Source: Natrinema salifodinae (GTDB lineage: Archaea; Halobacteriota; Halobacteria; Halobacteriales; Natrialbaceae). Taken from it: a stretch of 64,000 nucleotides of DNA. Below are positions 34,593 to 42,818 of the stretch, piece by piece. Made by a program: the position numbers and the translations under genes. The stretch spans positions 248,001-312,000 of the forward strand of contig NZ_FOIS01000001.1 of assembly GCF_900110455.1 (NCBI RefSeq). Reading direction: 5' to 3'. The notes under the pieces are model-generated. The model was not told the origin of the DNA, did not search any database, and saw only the letters and a program-made list of their open reading frames with translations. Numbering within the stretch: position 1 is the first letter of the stretch; each line of letters opens with the position of its first letter.

Positions 34593-36056
34593 ATGACCGG
34601 GCTTCCGAATATTGTTCTCGTCGTGATGGATACCGCTTGTTGGGACGTTGTCTCTAACGATCAGGAAGCGGCCCAAGAAATCAATCAACTCTCAAATCAA
34701 AGCACAACTTTCTCTACGTGTATTACATCTGCCCCGTGGACTCTTCCCTCTCATGCATCGCTGTTTACCAGCTGTACCCCTTCTCGAACAGGAACCCACG
34801 CAGGAAATAAGCAACTGGGAACTGAGTTGAAAACTCTTCCAAAAATTCTCTCGAATATGGGTTACGAAACCGTCGCAGTCTCGAATAACACATGGATTAG
34901 TGAGGAATTCGGTTTCGATCGTGGCTTCGAAACGTTTCGTAAGAACTGGCAATACGTTCAGTCTGACGTCGACATCGGTGAGATCGCCCGTCGTGAAGAC
35001 GGAATAGATAAATATATCGAGGTGGGTAAGCGGCTTCTGGATGGCAACCCGCTGGTAAACACTGCGAATGCTGTCTACGGTCAGTTTTTCAGAAAACGTC
35101 AGGACGACGGAGCAAAACGAACGAACGAATGGATCTCTGAGTGGCTGACTGGACGTAATACCGATCAACCGTTCTTCCTTTTTATCAACTATCTCGAACC
35201 CCACCTTGAGTATCGCCCCTCACGTGCGTATGCAGAGCGGTTCCTCCCCGACGACACAAGTTACACGGAAGCGATGGAAGTTAACCAGAATGCATGGGAT
35301 TACATCGCCGGTAACGTCGAAATGTCAGATCATGACTTCGAGATACTTCAAGCACTTTACCGTGCTGAGGTCGCTTACCTTGATGAACGGATCGGTGAAC
35401 TCCGATGCTTACTCGAGGAATCCGGTGACTGGGATGATACGATATTTGTCGTCATGGGCGACCACGGAGAGAACATCGGCGACTATGAGTTGATGGATCA
35501 CCAGTACTGCCTCTATGACACACTCCTCCACGTGCCGTTGATCGTTCACGGTGAACCGTTCACTGGCGGCCAGGAAATCGATGATCCTGTCCAACTCACC
35601 GATATTGCGCCAACGCTCTTTGATGCTACCGGTATCGAAGCACCGGAGTTTCGCGAGCAGGCCCAAGGTCGATCCTTCCATCCCGACGCCGATACGGAGC
35701 CACGAGAGTACACCTTCGCCGAGTACATGGCACCGCAACCGTCGATGGACGCTCTCGAAAAACGGGTCGGCGATCTCCCTGAGGAGGTCTACAAATACGA
35801 CCGCTCACTGAGGGCGATTCGATCGACAGAGTGGAAGTATATCCGCGGCTCGGACGGCTCCGAGGAATTGTATCACGTCGCCGAGGACCCGGGAGAAACC
35901 GAGAACCTCATCGATACAGAACCAGAAAAAGCGAGCGAACTCGAGGAGGAGCTCGACACCTGGCTCCAGTCGTTCGAACACGCTGACGCCGATGGTGACG
36001 TCTCGATGCGTGAGGAAACGAAGGATCGACTTGAAGATCTCGGTTATCTTCAATAG
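34593..36056 (+). CDS. Sulfatase-like alkaline-phosphatase superfamily protein
   Basis: A 487-residue protein starting MTGLPNIVLVVMDTACWDVV. The nucleophile region reads SAPWTLPSHASLFTSCTPSRTGTH. Aligned on PSHASLFT, a Thr occupies the place of the formylglycine Cys of true sulfatases. The later CTPSR is in the position of the usual YPSR and is not the active site. FVVMGDHGENIGDY and VPLIVHG complete the metal site. It is more likely a phosphoesterase or phospho-group transferase on surface glycan than a sulfatase. An upstream TATA (attttatat, about 34540-34548) gives a short leader. Its end overlaps the convergent GT4 gene by 7 bases. Confidence 0.83.
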   Translation: MTGLPNIVLVVMDTACWDVVSNDQEAAQEINQLSNQSTTFSTCITSAPWTLPSHASLFTSCTPSRTGTHAGNKQLGTELKTLPKILSNMGYETVAVSNNTWISEEFGFDRGFETFRKNWQYVQSDVDIGEIARREDGIDKYIEVGKRLLDGNPLVNTANAVYGQFFRKRQDDGAKRTNEWISEWLTGRNTDQPFFLFINYLEPHLEYRPSRAYAERFLPDDTSYTEAMEVNQNAWDYIAGNVEMSDHDFEILQALYRAEVAYLDERIGELRCLLEESGDWDDTIFVVMGDHGENIGDYELMDHQYCLYDTLLHVPLIVHGEPFTGGQEIDDPVQLTDIAPTLFDATGIEAPEFREQAQGRSFHPDADTEPREYTFAEYMAPQPSMDALEKRVGDLPEEVYKYDRSLRAIRSTEWKYIRGSDGSEELYHVAEDPGETENLIDTEPEKASELEEELDTWLQSFEHADADGDVSMREETKDRLEDLGYLQ

Positions 36057-37141
36057 GCAATCGATCGGAGACGATCGGTCGTCCGCTCGACGGTCGTTTG
36101 CCACGTATATTCGTCCTCGAGCGTCGCAATATCTTGACCGGAAGCTAACCAGTTAGAGACGGACTGCGCGATCGATTCACCTGCATCTATATCGACTAAC
36201 GTACCGCGTCCTGCAACGAGTTCCTGTAACTGATCGAGTTGCGAACAGATGACTGGAAGACCGGAGCTAATCGCCTCGAGTACTGTCCGTGGTACGCCTT
36301 CCGCCCGGCTCGGTAACACGAGTACGTCACTGCTCCGGTACACGGTCGGCATCTCGTCATACGAGAGATGACCGAGGAAGTGAACCGATTCGGAAATATC
36401 AAGTTCAGCAGCGCGGCGTTCGAGATTGTCGCGCAACGGTCCCTCTCCACACAGATAGAGTTGCGCTGTTGGATGCCCCTGCTGAATCCGTTGTAGGGCC
36501 TCGATCGCAGCAGCGGGACGTTTCCCCTTTACTAAGCGTCCTACGAATAGTACTACCGGTCCGTCGTTATCGATCAACTCGCTCTCTGACCCATCGGGCG
36601 TGAACCGCTCCGTGTCAATCCCATTTGAGACGACTTCGATTCGACTCGAGACGCCGAACTCCTGCACTCGCCGTTTGTCCGTTTTCGTGTAACAGAACAC
36701 GACGTCCGCCTGGTTGAACGTCCACCGGCCGAGTGTCCGCAGGTACCAGTCGAATACCCACTCGGGTGCGTTCTGCGAATACAGACCATGATTCGTGATG
36801 GCGAGCGGAATGTCCCCGACGAACCGTTTCAGTGCCGCCAGGTTCGTCGAAAAGTAGAGATGCGAGTGCGCGTGAATCACGTCGAAGTCTTCGGCGTCGG
36901 CTAGGTACCGAGCCAGACCGGGACTGATCTCGTTTCCGAGGACGGTAACCGCGGGGTCGTATCGAACGACGGTGTATCCGTCGCGTTCTTCCACGTGCGG
37001 GAGTTCTGAATCTCGCCGGACAGTCAGAACGGTCACGTCGTGACCCATCGCCGCCTGATCGCGGCTCATCGCGTGAACGTGGTACGCTCCGCCGCCCTTG
37101 ACGTCGGGATACACCGTCTGTGCGACGCGGAGAATTCTCAT
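36050..37141 (-). CDS. GT4 family glycosyltransferase
   Basis: A 363-residue GT-B enzyme: MRILRVAQTVYPDVKGGGAY at the N-terminus, DVIHAHSHLYFSTNLAAL, then NGIDTERFTPDG, LFVGRLVKGKRPAAAIEAL and SRAEGVPRTVLEAISSGLP in the donor domain. It is the last gene of a three-gene minus-strand operon with the epimerase and the phosphoglycosyltransferase; 4-base ATGA overlaps join each pair. GC content is higher than in the 27.6-34.4 kb part, suggesting a different history. Confidence 0.9.
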   Translation of the reverse strand: MRILRVAQTVYPDVKGGGAYHVHAMSRDQAAMGHDVTVLTVRRDSELPHVEERDGYTVVRYDPAVTVLGNEISPGLARYLADAEDFDVIHAHSHLYFSTNLAALKRFVGDIPLAITNHGLYSQNAPEWVFDWYLRTLGRWTFNQADVVFCYTKTDKRRVQEFGVSSRIEVVSNGIDTERFTPDGSESELIDNDGPVVLFVGRLVKGKRPAAAIEALQRIQQGHPTAQLYLCGEGPLRDNLERRAAELDISESVHFLGHLSYDEMPTVYRSSDVLVLPSRAEGVPRTVLEAISSGLPVICSQLDQLQELVAGRGTLVDIDAGESIAQSVSNWLASGQDIATLEDEYTWQTTVERTTDRLRSIAY

Positions 37142-38100
37142 TGTGAACTGTCGAGCGAGGATTCCGATGCGGTGGACTGAACGACCGTTTCCAATCCGTT
37201 CTTGAGCGAAACCGACGGCTCGAACCCGAGGCTCGATTCGATCGTAGAAATGCTGGCTCGACTTCGGTCGATGTCTCCGGACCGAGCCTCCGTGTGGGTG
37301 ATTTCCGATTCGGAATCTGTAACGTCGCGAACGATTTCTGCGAGGTCGAGAATGGAGACGCTCTCGCCGGTGCCGACGTTGAACACCCCCGTCTCCTCGG
37401 ACCGCGCTGCTAACAGGTTCGCCTGCACGATGTCCGTAATATGAACGAAGTCGCGCGTCTGCGACCCGTCCCCGTCGACTGTAATCGGCTCGGCGTTCGT
37501 CGCCTGGTCGACGAAGACGCTGATGACGGCGCTGTAATCGCTGTCCAACTGCCCTGAACCGTACGCGTTGAAGTACCGAAGTGCGACTGCCGAGAGATCG
37601 TACAACTCCGCATACAGCCGGACGTACCGTTCGGCGGCGAGCTTCGAGAGTCCGTACGGTGACGTCGGCTCGGTCGGCGCGTCCTCGGCGATCGGTACCG
37701 ACTCCGGATGCCCGTACACGGCCGCACTCGAGGCGAACACGAATCGGGCGGATTCCTCGCGTGCGCGTTCGAGCAGCTTCACCGTTCCGGTGACGTTGAT
37801 ATCGTGAGTCCGCTCGGGATTCCGAACCGACTCCTCGACGCTAATCAACGCCGCCTGGTGAAAGATAAGATCGACGTCCGCAGTCGCTCGATCGAGCGCC
37901 TCGTCGTCCCTGATATCGCCCTCGATGAACGTCGCGTCGGCCGGCACGTTCGATCGGGAGCCGCTCGAGAGATTATCGAGCACTCGCACCTCGTTCTCGT
38001 CGACGAGTGCACTGGCGATGTTACTCCCGATAAATCCGGCTCCTCCGGTGACGAGAATCCGGATGCCGGAAATCGACGGCAGATCAGCCTGAGAACTCAT
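37138..38100 (-). CDS. NAD-dependent sugar-nucleotide epimerase/dehydratase
   Basis: A 320-residue extended SDR of the GalE type. It has the Rossmann motif VTGGAGFIGSNIA (about 16-28), the catalytic SSAAVYG and YGLSK (Tyr and Lys), and RYFNAYG. It probably epimerises a UDP-hexose (UDP-glucose 4-epimerase-like) to supply the glycan cluster; exact substrate unknown. Its start overlaps the phosphoglycosyltransferase stop by 4 bases, so translation is coupled. Confidence 0.9.
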   Translation of the reverse strand: MSSQADLPSISGIRILVTGGAGFIGSNIASALVDENEVRVLDNLSSGSRSNVPADATFIEGDIRDDEALDRATADVDLIFHQAALISVEESVRNPERTHDINVTGTVKLLERAREESARFVFASSAAVYGHPESVPIAEDAPTEPTSPYGLSKLAAERYVRLYAELYDLSAVALRYFNAYGSGQLDSDYSAVISVFVDQATNAEPITVDGDGSQTRDFVHITDIVQANLLAARSEETGVFNVGTGESVSILDLAEIVRDVTDSESEITHTEARSGDIDRSRASISTIESSLGFEPSVSLKNGLETVVQSTASESSLDSSQ

Positions 38101-39584
38101 TCGTCGGAAGCGAACTCCCTGACATCGGATAAGACTTTCCAGATTTGCCGAATGACGATCTTCACGTCGAACCAGAACGACTGGCGGCGGACGTACTCGA
38201 GATCGTACCGGAGTTTCTTCGCCGGTTCGTGGCCGGTCACGTCGTTGATCTGCGCCAGGCCGGTCAGGCCGGGTTTGACGAACCAGCGTTTCTCCCAGTC
38301 GATCCCGTCACTTTGGATTTCCGAGTCCAGCACCGGGCGTTCCGGACGGGGTCCGACGACGCTCATATCGCCGGCGAGGATCGACCACAATTGTGGAATC
38401 TCGTCGAGGTGCGTCCTCCGCAACATGCGCCCGACGCGTGTCACGCGAGGATCGACACCGCCCGCGTCCTCCTCGCTGATCGTCGCCCCGGTTTCCGACT
38501 CCGCGTTCTCGATCATACTCCGGAACTTGTACACCGGAAACGATTCGCCGAACACGGCGGTCCGCTCCTGCCGATACAGGAACGACCCGCCGTCATCGAG
38601 TTTGATCGCCGCGGAAATCGCAAAGAGTAGGGGAGACAGCGCGATCAAGCCAACACCCGCGAACACCACGTCGAAGATCCGCTTGAACAGATGATCCAGC
38701 GGATCCCAGGGCTCGAGATCCACGTCCACCAGCTCGCCCACGTCACCCTCCGACACCAGGACGCTATCTGCGTACTTGCGGTGGACCTTCGCGTCGACGC
38801 CGTGCTCGTGACACGCGTCCAGCGCGCCGAAGAACTCGGCGCGGTCGGCCTGGCGAAACGCCAGCACGACGGTGTCGATATCGTACGCCACCAGCACGTC
38901 CTCCAGCCGGGAGAGGCCGCCGAGACGAGCCATCGCGTCGAGCACGTCCGACTGCTTCGAGCCGCCCGTAAACTCGGAATCGTCGTGACGGAGTTCGATA
39001 CCGCCGTCGGCGATCGCTTCTTCGGACGCCCCCTCCGCGACTGGCATCGCCGAAGGCTGGGTAACTGTCGGACAGAGGTAGCCGATCACGGGCGCGTCCA
39101 CGGCGGGCGCCACGCGCTCGATCTGCGCGAGGTCGTCGCCGACGATCAGCGTCCGCCCGTCGGAGTCGGTCGGCCGCGCGCGGATCAGGAGAAACCAGGC
39201 GGGAAGCGAAATCGCCAACAGCCCGACGGCCATGACGAGCGTCGCCCGCGGCAGTCTGTGCGACCACTTGAAGTAGCCGAACGTCGCTAACACCAGTCCG
39301 CCGACGAGGACCCGCTTCTGGACGAGAAAGACCGTATCGAGGATCCGGCGGGGTCGGGGCTTGTACAGCGGCCAGGCCGCCCCCGCAATCGCGAGGACGC
39401 TCAGCACCAGGGCCCACCGCAGCGACGAGCCGCCGAGAACGGCCGGATCCAGTCGGTCGAAGAGGGGAACGATCGTCGTGAACGCAGATTGAGAGATCGA
39501 ATGGTTGGCGACGAGAACTGCACCGACGACGAAACACGCCGTCCCGGTTGCGCTCGTCAGCCGATACCGCCAGCCGGTAAGCAT
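38097..39584 (-). CDS. WbaP-type polyprenyl-phosphate phosphoglycosyltransferase
   Basis: A 495-residue membrane enzyme. Four to five N-terminal helices (about 12-150) and a nucleotide-binding-like middle region (about 150-310) lead to the PGT domain (about 325-490). That domain begins at its membrane helix KRIFDVVFAGVGLIALSPLL and has FLYRQERTAVFGESFPVYKFRSM, HLDEIPQLWSIL, GDMSVVGPRPERP and KPGLTGLAQI. Such enzymes put the first sugar-1-phosphate on a polyprenyl phosphate. It is the first gene of the minus-strand operon and probably starts glycan assembly. It differs from the GT2-type AglJ initiation known in Haloferax. Confidence 0.92.
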   Translation of the reverse strand: MLTGWRYRLTSATGTACFVVGAVLVANHSISQSAFTTIVPLFDRLDPAVLGGSSLRWALVLSVLAIAGAAWPLYKPRPRRILDTVFLVQKRVLVGGLVLATFGYFKWSHRLPRATLVMAVGLLAISLPAWFLLIRARPTDSDGRTLIVGDDLAQIERVAPAVDAPVIGYLCPTVTQPSAMPVAEGASEEAIADGGIELRHDDSEFTGGSKQSDVLDAMARLGGLSRLEDVLVAYDIDTVVLAFRQADRAEFFGALDACHEHGVDAKVHRKYADSVLVSEGDVGELVDVDLEPWDPLDHLFKRIFDVVFAGVGLIALSPLLFAISAAIKLDDGGSFLYRQERTAVFGESFPVYKFRSMIENAESETGATISEEDAGGVDPRVTRVGRMLRRTHLDEIPQLWSILAGDMSVVGPRPERPVLDSEIQSDGIDWEKRWFVKPGLTGLAQINDVTGHEPAKKLRYDLEYVRRQSFWFDVKIVIRQIWKVLSDVREFASDE

Positions 39585-39745
39585 CTGGTAACGCGAGGGG
39601 GCTGCACTTACATATAGTCTTTGAAAGAACTAGTGCGCCGACATGCCGATATTTAGGAATTGTGGCCGATCGCGGATCGACGGGCGTCCGAAACCCGATC
39701 GCGATGCGTATCGTTTTTGTAACGACCGTGATTCCTTCCCACTCG

Positions 39746-40732
39746 ATGAACGTTCTCGTTACCGGCGGCGGCGGTTTCATCGGCGGTCACATCGCGGAAG
39801 CCGTCGCGCGGCGCGGCCACGACGTCACGGTTCTGGACAATTTCGAACCCTACTACGATCTCGGCATCAAGGAGCGCAACGTCGAGGCCGCGCGAACGGC
39901 CGCGGACGAGTCCGGTGCAACCTACGACCTCGTCGAGGGTTCGATCACCGACGAACCGCTCGTCGACGACCTGGTCGCGGACGCGGACGTCGTCTACCAC
40001 CAGGCGGCCCAGGCGGGCGTCCGGAAGAGCGTCGAGCAGCCGCAGAAAGTCAACGAGTACAACGTCGACGGGACGATGAACCTCCTCGAGGCTGCCCGAG
40101 ACCACGACCTCAAACGAGTCGTCCTCGCCTCGTCCTCCTCGGTGTACGGCAAGCCGGAGTACCTGCCCTATGACGAGGCCCATCCGACGAACCCGGTCTC
40201 GCCCTACGGCGTCTCGAAGCTCGCCAGTGAGCAGTACGCGCGCGTCTACAACGAGATCTACGGCCTCCCGACCGTCGCGCTACGGTACTTCACCGTCTAC
40301 GGCCCGCGGATGCGCCCGAACATGGCGATGACGAACTTCGTCTCCAGATGCCTCCACGGCGAACCGCCGGTGATCTACGGCGACGGCACGCAGACCCGCG
40401 ACTTCACCTACATTGACGACATCGTCGGGGTCAACGAACAACTCCTGACGGACGACAGCGCCGACGGCGAGATCCTCAATGTCGGGTCGACGGACAACAT
40501 CGACATTCGCACGCTCGCAGAGGTCGTCCGCGACGAGATCGATCCCTCGCTCGAAATCGAGTACGGCGACCCCCGCGAGGGCGACGCCGAACACACCCAC
40601 GCCGATATCTCGAAAGCGAACGACGTGCTCGGCTACGAGCCCACCGTCGACATTCGCGAGGGCGTCTCGAAGTTCATCGCCTGGTACCGCGACAACCGGG
40701 AGTGGTACGACCCGCTCGTCCGCTCCTCGTAA
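39746..40732 (+). CDS. NAD-dependent sugar-nucleotide epimerase
   Basis: A 328-residue extended SDR: VTGGGGFIGGHIAEA (NAD loop), the catalytic SSSVYGKPEYLPYDE with YGVSK, RYFTVYGPRMRPNMA, and DFTYIDDIV. The TVYGPxxRPxMA pattern is typical of UDP-glucuronate or UDP-glucose 4-epimerases. The ATG at 39746 (MNVLVTGG) is chosen because the 28 residues upstream are not part of the fold. It is divergent from the phosphoglycosyltransferase operon, with about 160 bases between starts. Confidence 0.9.
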   Translation: MNVLVTGGGGFIGGHIAEAVARRGHDVTVLDNFEPYYDLGIKERNVEAARTAADESGATYDLVEGSITDEPLVDDLVADADVVYHQAAQAGVRKSVEQPQKVNEYNVDGTMNLLEAARDHDLKRVVLASSSSVYGKPEYLPYDEAHPTNPVSPYGVSKLASEQYARVYNEIYGLPTVALRYFTVYGPRMRPNMAMTNFVSRCLHGEPPVIYGDGTQTRDFTYIDDIVGVNEQLLTDDSADGEILNVGSTDNIDIRTLAEVVRDEIDPSLEIEYGDPREGDAEHTHADISKANDVLGYEPTVDIREGVSKFIAWYRDNREWYDPLVRSS

Positions 40733-40882
40733 CTACCGATGGGCAGACGGCCGGCGGACCGCTCACTCGGAATCGCACCGCCTCCCGTTCGAGGCGAAAA
40801 CACGAAACCGCCCGAGTAATCGATTCCTGTCCGCAGTGCAGCCGCCACCTTACTATTCCGGACGAGCGTGTACGCGGGGCCA

Positions 40883-41302
40883 GTGTCGCTTCGGCTCCCC
40901 CTGTCACCGGCGGTTCGTCGGTGGACGCTGCCCGTCCTCGTAGCCGCTCTCATCTGCTACTGGTCGATCGTCGCGCCGCCGCCGTCGATCGTATTTGCGA
41001 CGCCGCCTGGCGCGGACGCGATCACGAGCGCGACGGTCGCGAGCGGACTCGACCTGTCGTGGCTCGACCGGCGACACGGACTCGCCTACGCGAGCCTGGC
41101 GCTCGCGCTTCGGCGAGCCCTCGCGGATCGTGGCACGTCTCCGTGGCGGACGGGGCTCCTGATACTCGGCATCACGGTCGGCTACGGCACGCTACTGGAG
41201 ATCGGCCAACTGTTCCGGCCTGGCCGCGTCGCCTCGCTGGCCGACGCCGCGAGTAACGCCGTCGGGGCCGGTATCGCGCTCGTCCTGTCCGGGTCCGAGT
41301 GA
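40883..41302 (+). CDS. VanZ family membrane protein
   Basis: A 139-residue protein with about four transmembrane helices. VanZ-like features are a polar LGLAYASLALALRRAL-type region near HGLAYAS, GYGTLLEIGQLFRPGR and LADAASNAVGAGIALVL. The role is unknown; VanZ-like proteins are linked to envelope stress and glycan genes. A TATA-like cttactat (40849-40856) fits GTG 40883 (MSLRLPLSP) as a leaderless start. The GTG at 40868 (MYAGPVSLR) is the alternative. Confidence 0.82.
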   Translation: MSLRLPLSPAVRRWTLPVLVAALICYWSIVAPPPSIVFATPPGADAITSATVASGLDLSWLDRRHGLAYASLALALRRALADRGTSPWRTGLLILGITVGYGTLLEIGQLFRPGRVASLADAASNAVGAGIALVLSGSE

Positions 41303-41449
41303 TTAGCGGTAGTTTGTAACACGGTTGTTTTATTCAGGATAGAGATGTGAAACTGAAACGCCCGATTCGGTCAGCACGTCTGGTACTGGCCGAATCTCAC
41401 ATTCGAAATACTCCTGAAAAGTACTCCCTTCAAAGAGAACTAAACAAGT

Positions 41450-41821
41450 TCACAACGCAATTGGTGGTTCAAGACCGGGATCAGCGTCGAGGATGACCGA
41501 CAGCTGGGGCTCTAACTGGTCGAACTGGATCGTTGGTTCCACCACTTGACGTTCCTGATCGTAGTCGACAAGCGAGAACGCTTCTAACTTTGGGATGTGT
41601 GTATGAATCAGTGAGAGCCGAATCTGCGTCGTTTCTTCTTCGGGAATCTCTGTAATGGGCTTGTGATGATTATGCTCGATAATCGTCTGCCTGAGATCGT
41701 TCACCGTCAACGACCGCTTCTCGTATGCGAGTACCGCAAGGATGATGCGACGATGCTGATCTTGACAGAGTTCGAGAACCGTGTCGAACTCGGTAGAGGA
41801 CCCAACCATTATGTCTCTCAT
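41450..41821 (-). CDS. DUF7344-type winged-helix protein
   Basis: A 123-residue haloarchaeal regulator-like protein: EFDTVLELCQDQHRRIILAVL, SLTVNDLRQTI and RLSLIHTHIPKLEAFSLVDYDQERQVVEPT. This is the winged-helix pattern of DUF7344 proteins, which often sit beside Bat-type regulators. DNA binding is likely and the target unknown. A tactaaaa TATA on the minus strand (41848-41857) lies about 30 bases before ATG 41821. It is 47 bases downstream of the Bat-type gene and has its own promoter. Confidence 0.8.
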   Translation of the reverse strand: MRDIMVGSSTEFDTVLELCQDQHRRIILAVLAYEKRSLTVNDLRQTIIEHNHHKPITEIPEEETTQIRLSLIHTHIPKLEAFSLVDYDQERQVVEPTIQFDQLEPQLSVILDADPGLEPPIAL

Positions 41822-41868
41822 AGACGATCTGCACCGTTCAGGCTGCCTTTTTAGTATCCAAGACCTTT

Positions 41869-42537
41869 TTAAGTCGTATAGCAGGTTGGAGCCTGTACTT
41901 CAGAAAGCGACGTACCGATGATGTGTTTGATCCCGCGCCGGAGTCGAGACGCAACCGCCTGCTGTGTGATTCCGAGTTCGTCACCGAGTTCTTCCATCGT
42001 CACGTCACGAGGGGAGTTGAAGTAGCCGTGATTGTAGGCGAGCACCAACGCCTCTTGTTGTGTATCGGTCAACGCTGCCTCGGTATCCGACTCAATCAGC
42101 GTGAGTGCGTGAAGTTGCGTCAGGGTGATCGGGATATCTAATTCGCGACAGCGTTGCTGAAAGGCTGCGATGTCCTGTTGGTCGTCTCCACGAATATCGA
42201 ACGTCCACTGCTGGTTCGTGCCTTCCGCCTGAATGAGTGGGACTTCGGTCTCCGCCAACGTGCTCAAAACACCGTCGTACTCCACTGACCATTTTACACG
42301 TAACAGATACTGATCTTCAACAGAATCGACGAGGTGTATCCCCACTACTCCCGGATGATCGGAAAATACACTCTCAATATCGTCAACTTCCGTTCCCCGA
42401 ACCCAGAAGTAGGGAACGACCGTGTCCTGTCCCGGAATAATTCGTTCTAGTTCAACCGTCACTCCCGGCAGTTGTTCGAATATGCTCCCCAAAGGGAACC
42501 GTTCGGACGGAACCGTAAACGTCGCTTCAGTAGCCAT
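41869..42537 (-). CDS. Bacterio-opsin-activator-type HTH regulator
   Basis: A 222-residue transcription regulator. An N-terminal sensor-like domain (about 1-150, related to the GAF/HTH-associated region of Bat proteins) precedes a C-terminal HTH-10 domain: LTDTQQEALVLAYNHGYFNSPRDVTMEELGDELGITQQAVASRLRRG (in parts, about 165-210). Its signal and targets are unknown. The ATG at 42537 (MATEATFTV) is supported by a TATA-like gcatttac about 29 bases upstream on the minus strand; the ATG at 42588 would precede that TATA. Confidence 0.9.
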   Translation of the reverse strand: MATEATFTVPSERFPLGSIFEQLPGVTVELERIIPGQDTVVPYFWVRGTEVDDIESVFSDHPGVVGIHLVDSVEDQYLLRVKWSVEYDGVLSTLAETEVPLIQAEGTNQQWTFDIRGDDQQDIAAFQQRCRELDIPITLTQLHALTLIESDTEAALTDTQQEALVLAYNHGYFNSPRDVTMEELGDELGITQQAVASRLRRGIKHIIGTSLSEVQAPTCYTT

Positions 42538-42660
42538 TGACCGAAACGTTGTGTTCTGTCCGTAAATGCTTCGTATGGACATATGCAAGAGACAAACAGA
42601 GCATTCAGAAAGGTGGATCCGAATTCGGGCTTCGGAGCCGACCCGTTTTGAAGGACTGAT

Positions 42661-42737
42661 ACGGTCTGCTGTAACGATTTACCGGAGCAACCACAGGACG
42701 GTCGCGGTTGCTCCGGAAATGACTTACAGCAGTCCGT
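42661..42737. repeat. Long imperfect hairpin, candidate MITE-like repeat or terminator
   Basis: Arms of 32 bases (42661-42692 and 42706-42737) pair around a 13-base loop. The inner 11 bases (ccggagcaacc/ggttgctccgg) match perfectly, as does an outer ctgctgtaa/ttacagcag block. Mismatches fall in the middle and at one outer base. It lies between the 3' end of the large membrane protein gene and the promoter of the HTH gene. Possible roles: terminator, insulating hairpin, or a small non-autonomous mobile element. Confidence 0.8.
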
Positions 42738-42818
42738 CTGAGAGACGGGGTCGGAGCGCTCGCGGCCCGCGACCCGACAACGAAGGCGCGAGTCGGGCCG
42801 AATCGTTCCCTCGTCAAG

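Noticed and set aside
34590-34820. CTPSR as a sulfatase formylglycine motif
   Set aside because: Alignment on PSHASLFT places this Cys in the position of the later YPSR segment, not the catalytic residue.
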